A stretch of DNA of 64,000 nucleotides from Byssothecium circinans (lineage: Eukaryota > Ascomycota > Dothideomycetes > Pleosporales > Massarinaceae), in NCBI GenBank assembly GCA_010015675.1, contig ML976978.1, positions 1,557,683 through 1,621,682 on the forward strand, in the 5' to 3' direction. Positions 23,459 to 33,126 of this stretch are shown one piece after another. Numbering within the stretch: the stretch's first letter is position 1; every line of letters starts with the position of its first letter. The notes beneath the pieces are model-generated. The model was given only the letters and a program-made list of their open reading frames with translations, made no database searches and was not told where the DNA came from. Made by a program: the position numbers and the translations under genes.

Positions 23459-24495
23459 TCATTCCTGAGCCCATACCTCCAGAGCGTTGCGCACTTCCAT
23501 GTATTTCGGCCGCTGTCGGAAATCCGAGTTCTTGCTACGCTCGTAGAGCGATAGTATCAGCTCTTTGGCTGCTTCTTAAGTATGGCGTCGACGGCTGCCA
23601 ACGTTTCTGGCGTGACCGGAAGGGTACTCGCTTTTTTGGAAAGGGCATCCAACCGTTGGTAGTGGACGTTCTCAGCCAACATGAGTTCCAAAGCGCTGGC
23701 TTCCCAGAGCTCGCCCTGGATCTTCTTTCCTTGCAGGAAAGAGATATTGGGATGGTCTGGAATGCCCAGCTCACGGCCTTCGGCAATTAGATCGGTGACT
23801 TCCTGGAGGGTTGATTGCTCGAATTTGATTTCGTTGGCCGCGCTCAACCACCCGAGCCGTTCGACCACTTGAGTTGTTTGACCTCTCAACCACCCGAGCC
23901 GTTCGACCACTTGAGTTGTTTGACCTCTCGACCACTTGAGCCGTTCGACCACGTTCTCAAGGGAATCGAGCTCGGGGAGGTCAACGTTGAAGGCCTTGCC
24001 TTCCTCTAGTAGTTCGTCTAACATAGCGAGGCGAAACTGTGCAGGGCCCTCCCGCAGCGCCGCTCTTGCCTTGTTCTGGAACTCGGTAATGCTCTCGTAC
24101 CGTTCTCGAAGCGAAAAGATTTCTGGGCTTACAAAGTGAAGGTTGTTGGCCGTTGTGAGCAGCTTCTTAATGCTGTCGAAATTCCGATACTCGCGTTCTT
24201 CCCCGTCCGCTTCTGCCGCTGTTGCTACTTCTGCGTTGCTGGTCGCGCTCCATGCTCGCTCTTTCTTTCGCCGATTCTGCTGCCTTCGCGTGGTGTAGCT
24301 GAGAGCTTCCTCCGCAACCTCGGAGCACTCCTCAACGAACTCTTTAAGGTGTTCAAGGCCATTGAGCTCCCAGTCGACTTTCTCACCTTCGCTTAACAGG
24401 GCGCGCAGTGCTTTTAGCTGCGGCTTCGGACCATTGAGAAGAGTATCCAGTTTTGCTTCCCACGCTTCCGGTGTCCCCGCTTTTTCAGCCTCCAT
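23459..24495 (-). pseudogene. Fragment of a KDM5/JARID1-type histone demethylase (PLU-1 region), frameshifted
   Basis: A 312-codon frame (24495-23557) matches the helical PLU-1 region of fungal JARID1 proteins: EAWEAKLDTLLN, a VDWELNGLEHLKEFVEECSE segment, NLHFVSPEIFSLRER and ELDSLENVVERLKW. JmjN, ARID, JmjC and PHD domains are all absent. After KKQPK the frame stops, but another frame continues the same homology (ELILSLYERSKNSDFRQRPK) to a stop at 23459, so there is a frameshift. An in-frame stop lies just upstream of the first ATG. Inside the fragment a 42-bp unit is repeated about three times. It is probably a dead duplicated piece of a gene located elsewhere. Confidence 0.75.
23843..23952. 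repeat. 42-bp tandem repeat, about 2.6 copies, inside the demethylase fragment
   Basis: The units start at 23843, 23885 and 23927, spaced exactly 42 bp, with a few substitutions. On the minus strand each unit reads VVERLGWLRGQTTQ or a close variant. The unit length is a multiple of three, so the frame is kept. Confidence 0.85.
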
Positions 24496-24518
24496 CGCTT
24501 CTACTCACGCACGGGTGG

Positions 24519-24778
24519 AGTCGGAATCACGTTTTTCGCCACTCTCGGTGGTTCCCTCGGAGACTGCTTTTGGTAGCAATTTAGGTGGCAAATAGTCAAC
24601 ACCAGGACCTTAAAATGTGACGATAGACTAGTTTATACGTGTTTCGTATGCGATTTAGTTAGCCTAGCTATTGAAGTTGTTCCCACCACCGTTGTTATAG
24701 CTCTCCTGTAGTACCTTTTTAAAGCGCCTACACTCAGCGTCGATTGCCACCTAACCCCGCCTGCACGTGATTCCGACT
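24519..24778. repeat. Nested inverted repeat, possible DNA-transposon or MITE remnant
   Basis: A perfect 14-bp inverted repeat (AGTCGGAATCACGT) has arms at 24519-24532 and 24765-24778. Inside it is a second perfect 11-bp inverted repeat (TTAGGTGGCAA) at 24581-24591 and 24744-24754. The two pairs are about 48 bp apart on the left and 10 bp on the right. There is no coding capacity between them. No clear target-site duplication flanks the outer arms, so element type and true ends are uncertain. It lies exactly between the demethylase fragment and the stop codon of the C2H2 gene. Confidence 0.6.
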
Positions 24779-26886
24779 TCAGCTGTATCCACTACGCTCC
24801 GCGAGTACCCTAGCTTTTCCTTTGCCTAGTTCGTGTTGTACATCCGATAACCATTGGCTCAACCGTTGTGAAATGTTCCTGTATCCCTCCCTGTCTTCGT
24901 CCTCGAACTTATACATGCCGACGTGGTTGGCCTGGATCGCCTGTGGATCGATGCCAGATTCCCGTTCTTCAAGGATGTTCATGAGAGATTCAGAGGTCAG
25001 CTTTGGTCCTGTATGATTCAGTAAGACAGCCTCTTCCAGGTGGGCATTCCCATCGAATGTGGGAGGTTCACCGCCGGCCTCCGGAAAGTCGTTCGCAATA
25101 GACATTGAAATCATAGGATGGCGTCTCTCCGCCTTGTCAGACTGATCCAAGGACCCAGCATGTGAGCCTGACTCATCTCCCTGGTCCTCAGGAGGCAAAG
25201 AGAGCAATGCTATACTCTCGAGGTGCCGTGCTAAATGCTTTTGCAAATCGAGCGTTCTCCCGAAGCCCTTGAGGCAAACGGGACAAGGCCGGTCGCATTC
25301 CTTTGTTGTTGATTCCCGGAAGCTGATCAGTTCCGGGGTAAGCAATAATGAGGCTCTGTCGGGATGGGCGGCCCGCACGTGATTCTCATAGGCACTTTTC
25401 TCGGTGAAGTCGGCCTTGTCGAGGTGGCATACCCAAATGCGGCGATGCATTCTCTGTTCGTGTAGGTTCCAAGCATCAAAATTGTGATACAATATATCGG
25501 CATCGCTACATTCCTCGTATGTACATTGGTACGGCTGAAGATCAAATCGCAAGTGTTGTCTACCATAGTTAGCGCTTTTCAAGACACGGGGATCAGTTAT
25601 CGTACTTCCAGGCTTCGGCTTTAGCTGTTCTGGATGAGCAGAAGAAGAAACAGTATGGGCATTCAAAGTCTTTAGTCTTCCCGGAGGAGTAATAACCTCC
25701 TGGTGGCATAGGCCAATGCACAGCCAGACCGTCCGGGCCTGTCTCTATGACCATAGGGGCTCTTGATGATTGAGAGGAGGGTGCAATATTCTCATTCAGG
25801 ACGAAATCAGCGGGCAGAGGTATCGCTGAGGTCAAGTTGGAGGAAAGTTGGTGAGAGACCTCTGATGGTCTGACGCTCAACGCACCTAGTTGTCGAGTTA
25901 TCGCCGTCCGTGGCATAGAAGGTGCTGGTAGCCGATCGTCTTTCGGTTCGTTCATTGCAGAAGCGAAGCGACTAGACTTGATCTTGTGCCGTTTCCAATA
26001 GTGGAAATAACATCGACGGATATGATTGGCTCTTAGAAAGCGACGTATCAGAGCCTTGTCGAGTTCGTCTAGGTCTGAATCGGTGCCATTTTCGTTATCA
26101 TCCGCTCTTTTGGCTTCTCTCCGGCATTGTTGAAAGATCTGCATCAACCCTTGGTACTCCATGTCCTTCCTCGTCTTGATATACTGATCCTTGAAATTAG
26201 GGATCACATGCTGGTACAGGTCGATACGTTCCACTGCAGGGGTTTTGCGGTTGGTGGGATTCCGGATTTGGAGGGCCAGGCTAAAGAGTTGGTCGATGAC
26301 GGAGCTAATTTGTTCAATCAGCAGCTCAGCTTCGGTCTCGTGGTTTTCTTCATCGACTCCACCGAAAACGACATCAATGTCCGAGCCCAGACTGCTAGAG
26401 CCAACCGATGATCCGCGACTCCTGACCTGGTCCTCAGAATTGTTGCCATGACCATCCTCCTGAGCTACTCCATCACCGCTGAGGCACGCATTTGTGTTTA
26501 GAACTTCAAAAGGCTTGCGAATGCCTACAGATATGTCCTCGACTGTGCTCTTTTAGTTCAGACGCCCCCTTCATGGCAGACGACGACTAACCTTTCTGGA
26601 ATAGTCCGGTTAACGTCAAGAGCAATTCGTTCGCAAATATACGGACTTGTTCGTTTCCCCGAAGGCGGTAGTCAAGAGAAGCGTGAGATGGACTGAACAG
26701 GCCGATATTCGAAGCCCAGAGGGAAAATCGGTCACTTGCATGCACGAGGCTCGTTATGGCGTTGCTAGAGATTCTCGGACTTGCCTCGGCTAGTGAGCTG
26801 CTGAGATTTACGAGATGGAGTCGGATCCTTTTGCCTTGTTCGAGCAGCATTCGATGTTCGGCCACCGCCATGGCTCTGGCAAGCAT
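24779..26886 (-). CDS. Fungal C2H2 zinc-finger protein (acuF-like C2H2 type), function unknown
   Basis: Exons (minus strand) are 26886-26592, 26542-25606 and 25559-24779; phases close to 670 residues. The N-terminal third is helical (ML-ARAMAVAEHRMLLEQGKR, then LDYRLRGNEQVR). A basic segment includes RRCYFHYWKRHK. The C-terminal half carries several zinc-finger-like modules: FECPYCFFFC, then after splicing WKQHLRFDLQPYQCTYEEC with downstream WNLHEQRMH, and CPVCLKGFGRTLDLQKHLARH. This order is typical of a large filamentous-fungal family annotated as 'oxidoreductase acuF-like C2H2 type', often next to NLR- or HeLo-type genes; there is no oxidoreductase in it. The stop codon abuts the inverted repeat, so the original C-terminus may have been changed. 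Confidence 0.75.
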
Positions 26887-27038
26887 AGAGATGTTGTATA
26901 TAGGTAGGTTCCAGAAGGTCTGGGGTTGAGGATCTTCAGCTGCATCCACAGGCGCCAAGCCCCGTAACCGCCCTGCCGCACCTCATCGCCCCTACCTTCA
27001 GCCTACCTACCCAACTTCACAACTTCAGCACCTGAAGG
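26887..27038. promoter_or_regulatory. Short divergent promoter between the C2H2 and DUF7580-type genes
   Basis: Only 152 bp separate the two start codons, so the genes almost certainly share promoter DNA. CCTACC-type repeats occur just upstream of the DUF7580 gene. Confidence 0.5.
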
Positions 27039-28842
27039 ATGGTTACAGGCATCGAGACCGCTGGGCTTGTGCTCGGCTCTATGCCGCTGTTGATACTCGC
27101 GATCGAGAAATGGCACAAGGGTTTTGTCAAGGTAAGAGACATCGCCGGGCTAACGGTTGAAGCTCGTGAGCGGATGGCCACCAAGATTAGTGGACTCACG
27201 ACAGCACTCAAGTCTCACAGCGGCCAGCTAAATATCAACCTCAAGGCTCTTCTGAAGGCAGCGGATCCCGACTTAGACTTGGACAGCTTACCGCAAGACT
27301 ACCGGGATCAACTGTGGAATGGGTCAACTGCAGACTCGTTAGACGAGTATTTGCGCCGTATGGGTGGGGAGGATGCGGTCGAAGGTTTTCGTGGCGAGGT
27401 CGAGGCCTCGAAAATCATAGTGGAAGAAATAGGGCAGCATTTCCGTCAAGGGAAAGAGAAAGCAGTAAAGCCGTCCGAACTCCGCTAGCACAATGTCAGA
27501 CTAACGAGTGGATCAGCAACCGGCCAAGGGAGGGCTGAAAGAGATTTACGACATACTTACTCGACGATCGAAAAAGCTAAGCTTCGGGGAGCGCTTCGGT
27601 TTTACCCTCCATGAGAAGGATATTGACCGTCTTACCAAGGAGCTCGGCCATGTGTCATCGTCCATTGCGTCCTTTGTCGCCAGCGCAACGAACCTAGATA
27701 AACTTGCAGGCCAGTCGGCCGGCGAGAAGAGCGCCGAGGGTATGAGGAAGATAGTAAATCGCCTTTACAAGACCCGAGACCATGCACTTAGCCTCTTTAA
27801 CACGCTCAAGGGAGGCTGGTTGGCCGACTGCCAACATCACATGCACAATGCTCTGCTGCATCTGCAGTCAGACTGCAATGCTACGGGCCCATTGTTCCAG
27901 AGCGACCAAGAATTTCATATGCTTTTCCAAATACTCGGCAAAGAGGACACGAATGCGTTATGGAGAGAACTTGCCGTAGTCATGAACACCGACTCCCTTG
28001 GCACACTTACAGGGCCCACAAAGTACGGCAAGCAATGCGAACCTAGCGTACTGCCATTGACCGACTACCACAGAACACCACTCGTCAGGATCGAGGAAGA
28101 TCCCAAAGACTTAGGCAACGAGGTCATGGACATCTGCCCCCAGATCAGCCTCGCTCAAACCAAGGACGGCATGATCTGTTTCCATGTCTCCAACGACGAT
28201 AGGCTCTACTGGGTTCGAAACAATACCCCATTAATCAACCGCAAGACCCAAAAGCGGAAGAAGATCCTTCCGAACTGCCCCACCCTTGTACCGTTGCAAA
28301 CATACCTCACTACGGACTGCAGCAAGCTCCTCGACAGTAAGCGTATTGAACTGGCAATCAAACTCGGCTGCTCAATTCTGCAATATAACTGTACTCCCTG
28401 GTTCGCGCGGGGGTGGTGCAAGGAGCACATTTACTTCTTCTCGGACCAGTCTAAACAATCGCTCATTGATGTCGACCATCCCTTGATTTCGCAGTCATTC
28501 CCCTGTACGGTTTCCGCGTCCGCGGGTACGGCTCCCGAGCCGCAAGAGACACTGCTTGACTTTGCCATATTGTTGATGGAGCTGTACTACCGGACAACAT
28601 TCGAAGACTGGGTGAAGGCGCGGTACCCCCAGGTCAGCCAAGAAATGGAAGATCCAGAACGCAAGAGAGTATATGCAATGAAGTGGCAGAAGGAGATGCC
28701 GAGATATGCAGATTTCTGGGATGTAGTGGGCATATGTTTGTGGCCGCATCAGCTGAAACAGTATGGGGAGGAAAGCTGGGAAGATACGGAGTGGCGGTTT
28801 GCATTCTACAAGTTCGTTATCTCACCTTTACTGGAACAATGA
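27039..28842 (+). CDS. DUF7580-type fungal protein (HeLo-like N-terminus), possible allorecognition factor
   Basis: Exons are 27039-27464 and 27517-28842 (52-bp intron, phase 0); 583 residues. The N-terminus GIETAGLVLGSMPLLILAIE is the hydrophobic helix typical of this family and of HeLo-like death-domain proteins. The middle is helical. The C-terminal part has the kinase-like remnant seen in DUF7580 proteins: LAIKLGCSILQYNCTPW, KEHIYFF, then LDFAILLMELYYR. No kinase catalytic residues are evident. These genes are usually strain-variable and lie near other accessory recognition genes, as here beside the C2H2 gene. A role in self/non-self recognition is inference only. Confidence 0.72.
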
Positions 28843-29835
28843 AGATGTCACATTTGCATACACGAACCGACTTAACTTACATGCAGCGACAGGGAACTTA
28901 CTCACATTTAGGACACACATAGTTGGATCTCCACTCGACTTGGAGGAGTTGGCAGACGCCGCTATCGACTGACGGGCAGCTGCTATTTTGAGCCTCATTG
29001 GCGCTGGTGGTCTTCCACAGATTGAAATTCAATGGGCATCACGAAATATCGACTCTTCCAGCATGTGGAAGAGCACCTTGTTTCTGAGTGGGCATGTCGA
29101 TGACTTGCTGTGTACTGAAGTGTCTGGCGCTAGGGAAGAATCAGTTGGTCGGACTTGCCCTGAGATGCAGCACTGTGCAGGGTATCGCTAATTGCGGGAG
29201 CTCCAATACTTATACCTAATATGGTAAGGCTGTGTTAGATGTTTTAGGTACCGAAACAATCAACGATAGACACTTAGCATTAATCCAGATCTGCTAGCAA
29301 TGCCCAGCATGCAACCTCCAACTCGATTTTAAAGCTCCAGCTCCACCACTATGACCGTCTCCCAACCTTTCCGCACTACCTAAGTATGTACCAGGGGAAC
29401 CTTATCAGTGCCGGATTCAACGGAATCGTAAGCAGCAAAATGCGACGTCGTCACCGTCATCATTGGCAAAATGGCCATGAAATCCCTGATATGGCAACTA
29501 TACGGGACAAAACTTGCCCGGCCAGTATCACCATCTCGACGATGCCGATTGTCGCAAACGCGATGCTAACCCGTTTGAACTCCCCAACACACACACACAC
29601 ACACACACTAACAATACTGATTCCAGCCTTACGATTCAGTGACTGGAGTTGCGACCATCACGAATTAGATGGAGGGCCATGAGGGCCAAGTTTGTAGCGG
29701 TTATTACTAATATCTAGCTTCACACGGGTTGAATTCTCTAAGCCTGTGCTTTAGTCACATGCTTGGTTAAGGTCGCACCGTATAAATTCGAGCCTCTCGC
29801 CCATCTTCCTTCTTCATTCTTACTCTCGCATACTT
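28843..29835. other. Intergenic region with a CA microsatellite
   Basis: About 1 kb between two plus-strand genes. An (AC)n run lies at roughly 29587-29608. The GH16 gene promoter is at the right end. No gene is supported. Confidence 0.5.
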
Positions 29836-31290
29836 ATGGCTTCCCCTTTCGATTCCAGATCCGACGGTGCAGCGGAATCTGTCACAACCGGCGGGAAAGT
29901 TGCTTCCAAGCCTCAGCCTAGAAAGTACTTCCAGTCAAGGCGTGTACACAAAGAAGACATTGCAAAACCGTGGCTCGAGAACCGGGATCCGAAGGAGAAA
30001 TGGGTCACCATCATTCCCCTCTGCGGGTTCTTCATCGGCCTTGCAATCAGCAGCTTCCTCGTTTGGGATGGCCTCCGCAGTGTGACCAATTACAAATACT
30101 GCACAGTCCTAGACGAAGACTTCTCCTTGGGTCTAGACGAAAACATCTGGACAAAAGAGGTAGAGGTCGGCGGCTTCGGGTGAGTTCAACCCCAAAGGTA
30201 CCACACAGTAAACTAACCCGGGCTCCACAGCAACGGGCAATTCGAAATGACAACCGCCGGCGACGAGAACGTCTTCGTCAAAGACAACGTCCTCATCATC
30301 AAGCCGACGATCCAAGACTCAGCCATGGTCGAAAACGACGGCATCTTCGACCTCCGCAGCCAAGGCTGCACCGGCCACAAATGGAGCGACTGCATAATGA
30401 CCACTAACACAACCAACGGTACTATAGTCAACCCCGCGCGATCCGGCCGCATTAACACCAAGCGCGGCGCCTGGATCAAATACGGCCGCGTGGAAGTCAC
30501 GGCCAAGCTGCCAGCCGGCGACTGGCTCTGGCCCGCCATCTGGATGCTGCCCAGAGATAACGTCTACGGCGAGTGGCCCCGGTCCGGGGAGATCGACATC
30601 ATGGCGTCTCGCGGCAACAATTACACGTATGCGCAGGGCGGCGACAATATCGTGAGCAGCACGCTGCATTTTGGTCCGAATGCGGAGAATGATGGGTGGT
30701 GGCATAATAACGTCAAGCGCAAGGCGTCGCATACGACGTTTTCTAGTGGCTTTCATACTTTTGGCGTTGAGGTTCGTATCTCCCCTCCCCTTCCTTATTC
30801 CCATATCTCCTCATCTTTCCATCTTTCCATCTTTCCCTCTCCCCCTCTCCCCCTCTCTGCCTCTCTGCCCAGGCTTACCTAAAACTAACCAACACAGTGG
30901 ACCCCCAAATACATCTTCACCTACATCGACTCGCGCCTCGTCCAAATCATCTACACGCCCTTCACCCAGCCCTTCTGGACCTACGGCGACTTCCCCCTGG
31001 CGGACGGCAACGGCACCCGTCTCGATAACCCGTGGGCGCAGTCCCCGGATCTCTCCGCGCCCTTCAACCAGGACTTTTACCTCGGGCTCGGCGTCGCTGT
31101 TGGCTCGACGGACGGCTGGTTCGCGGACGGGAAGGCGGGGAAGCCGTGGATCGACGGGAGTGCGACGGCGAAAGGGGATTTTTGGAACGCGAGGGCGCGG
31201 TGGGGTCCGACGTGGGAGGGGCGCGGGTGGATGGAGGTTGGTAGGGTGAGCATGTGGCAGCAGAGTGGGTTTAATGGGTGTGAGACGTGA
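29836..31290 (+). CDS. GH16-family type II membrane protein, catalytic acid/base residue replaced
   Basis: Exons are 29836-30179, 30231-30771 and 30898-31290; 425 residues with phases closing. There is no cleavable signal. A cytosolic N-terminus of about 55 residues is followed by one membrane helix (about 57-77, VTIIPLCGFFIGLAISSFLVW), so the enzyme domain would lie outside or in the lumen. The GH16 core is recognisable (KYGRVEVTAKLPAGDWLWPAIWMLP). At the active site the family pattern E-x-D-x-x-E reads EIDIMA (235-240): nucleophile Glu235 and Asp237 are present, but the acid/base Glu is Ala240 (codon GCG). Several Asn-glycosylation sequons are present. It may bind rather than cleave beta-glucan; activity cannot be assumed. 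Confidence 0.85.
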
Positions 31291-31882
31291 GGTAGGTTAT
31301 ATTTTTTTTGGGGACGTGTTGGATTATGGGGTGTGCGCGGGTGGGTGTTGGGTAATGGGGTTCGCTGCCCGTCGTCATCGGTGAGAATGATTGTACGTGT
31401 GTAAAGTTGTGTCCAAGTTCAGGACAGCTTTAGGACCGTTACTATCTTACAGTACTGTAGCGGGTAGGCTTCTGTATACAGTATAACATAATATGGTATA
31501 ACGTGAAAACACTACCAAGCGCGCCACACTCTTAAGCGCGCCGGTTTTCCTTGGCTACATTAACACCACACTTATTACTGTGGTGTATATGCAAGGATGC
31601 GCCTACAGTCATGTGATCAGCCTGAGCTATTGGGTTTTACCCGAGCAGCTCTTAGTACTGTAAGATGGTACTGTCCCGAAGCTGTCCGTTAGATTTGTGT
31701 GAATCCTTGAGCACGTCAGCATCGATCCGTAGGTAAATGAAACGCGATCAAGCGTGAAGGGTCAAAATAAGAAAAACGAGGCTTTGGATGCCTTGGTTCA
31801 TGCAGTTACCCAAGTCTAGTATATCCGGTGCAAAAAAAACATGTGTCCTGCCTTTCTTTCCCCAGCCTTTCGATCCTGCGAC
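31291..31882. other. Intergenic region containing a MITE-like element
   Basis: 3' regions of the convergent GH16 and Mpv17-like genes. The central part is occupied by the inverted-repeat element at 31422-31687; no gene is present. Confidence 0.55.
31422..31687. mobile_element. MITE-like element with about 35-bp imperfect terminal inverted repeats
   Basis: The left end starts GGACAGCTTTAGGAC and reaches ATCTTACAGTACT (31444-31456). The right end, read on the minus strand from 31687, starts GGACAGCTTCGGGAC and reaches the same ATCTTACAGTACT. The arms differ at a few positions. The 266-bp element has no coding capacity. Internally there is a second palindromic stretch (ACACCACACTT...GTGGTGT) and GCGCGCC repeats. 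The flanks (GTTCA left, GTTAG right) do not give a clean target duplication. This fits a non-autonomous DNA transposon; the superfamily is unknown. Confidence 0.75.
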
Positions 31883-32562
31883 CTACGCCTCCACCATCAA
31901 GCTCAAATAAATCCCCCAAAGCACGCCCACCGAGCACCCAAACACCACCCTCTTATCAACCGGCACCCACAAAAAGCTCACCAAGCTAACGATGGGCCAG
32001 AACTTATACCCATCTATAACCATCGGATAGAACTTGTCCCTGATCTCCGCCTCGATAGTCGCCCAAGTCCCTCCTCCACTCTTTCCCACATCCGCGCTGT
32101 TATCGTTGATGTACCCCATGAAGACGAGGAACATGAGCGTGTTGAACACCGCGCCGACGGTCTGGTCGAGGATGAACTTGATCAGGATATTGCGCTTGCT
32201 CATGCGCGTCGCGGACGGCTTTGATTTGGATTCCGTCTTTTCCGAAGGAGGGGGGAGCGAGGCGGGCACGTTTGTGGGGAAGAGGTCTTCGATGAAGGAT
32301 TGCCAGACGATGTTGGGCGGGTTGCTAACGATGCTGAAGACGATGAATTTGAGTATCGGTGCGGTGTTGAGCGTGAATGGCGCCTACCATGCGGGGATAT
32401 TGTTAGCCATCTCGTTCGCTGGGGGAACAATGAGGTGTAATGTGGGGGAGAATAGAACCAACTCACGTTCTCCTTGTACGCTGAAATGACCTGCGCGATC
32501 ACATTCGATGTCGCGCTCAGCACCGCGCCTTGCAGCGTCTGCGATATCATTGCCGAAGACAT
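31883..32562 (-). CDS. Mpv17/PMP22-family membrane protein
   Basis: Exons (minus strand) are 32562-32467 and 32383-31883; 198 residues, normal for the family. The N-terminus has TLQGAVLSATSNVIAQ, followed after splicing by APFTLNTAPILKFIVF. The C-terminal block WPIVSLVSFLWVPVDKRVVFG corresponds to the family signature (W-P-x2-Q-x2-N-F-x2-V-P-x2-R), with some positions diverged. Four membrane helices are likely. Members sit in peroxisomal or inner mitochondrial membranes and are thought to form channels. The ATG at 32562 was preferred because the upstream frame has no ATG. Confidence 0.85.
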
Positions 32563-33126
32563 ATTTGACAAGCTTTTGTTCCCGTAATCTCTCAATGTCT
32601 CAGTCGTGTGGGATGTCTCGAGATAGCAGAGAGGGTGAATGCGCTGGGGGAAATCGGAAGGAAGGAGACTGGGTATCGGAAACTGCGAGGAAAAAGAGAA
32701 CAGGAGATTGAATTTAAACGAAAAGAACAGAAGTTAGAAAAATCGACCGGAGTTTGGCCAAACGAAAAGGCCACGGAGGGTCTCAAGATGGTTTGACGTG
32801 GACGTGTCTGGGGTTTGCAGGGTTGCAGCTTTGGCGCGTAAGGCGTCGCGAACTAGAACGCGCAATGACGTAATCTGATCTAACCTCAGCTCTACTTTGG
32901 CTGGAGGTGCCGTACTTTTTATTCTCTTATGGTCAATTGTAATATATCCTGCATCTGTTTCTTAAAAGCAATCAATAATGCATTGAGAATACTCTTTCTC
33001 TTCTTTGGAGAGGGCTTGAAATGAAATGTACACTTCAAAGAAACACACCTAGGCGTAAAGCCTTCTACACTTGATATTTGTCCTCTCTTTCACCTTCCAA
33101 TGTTACACCTCAAGTAAACCAACGTC
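32563..33126. other. Intergenic region
   Basis: Promoter side of the Mpv17-like gene and 3' side of the CYTH gene. No supported gene. Confidence 0.5.
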
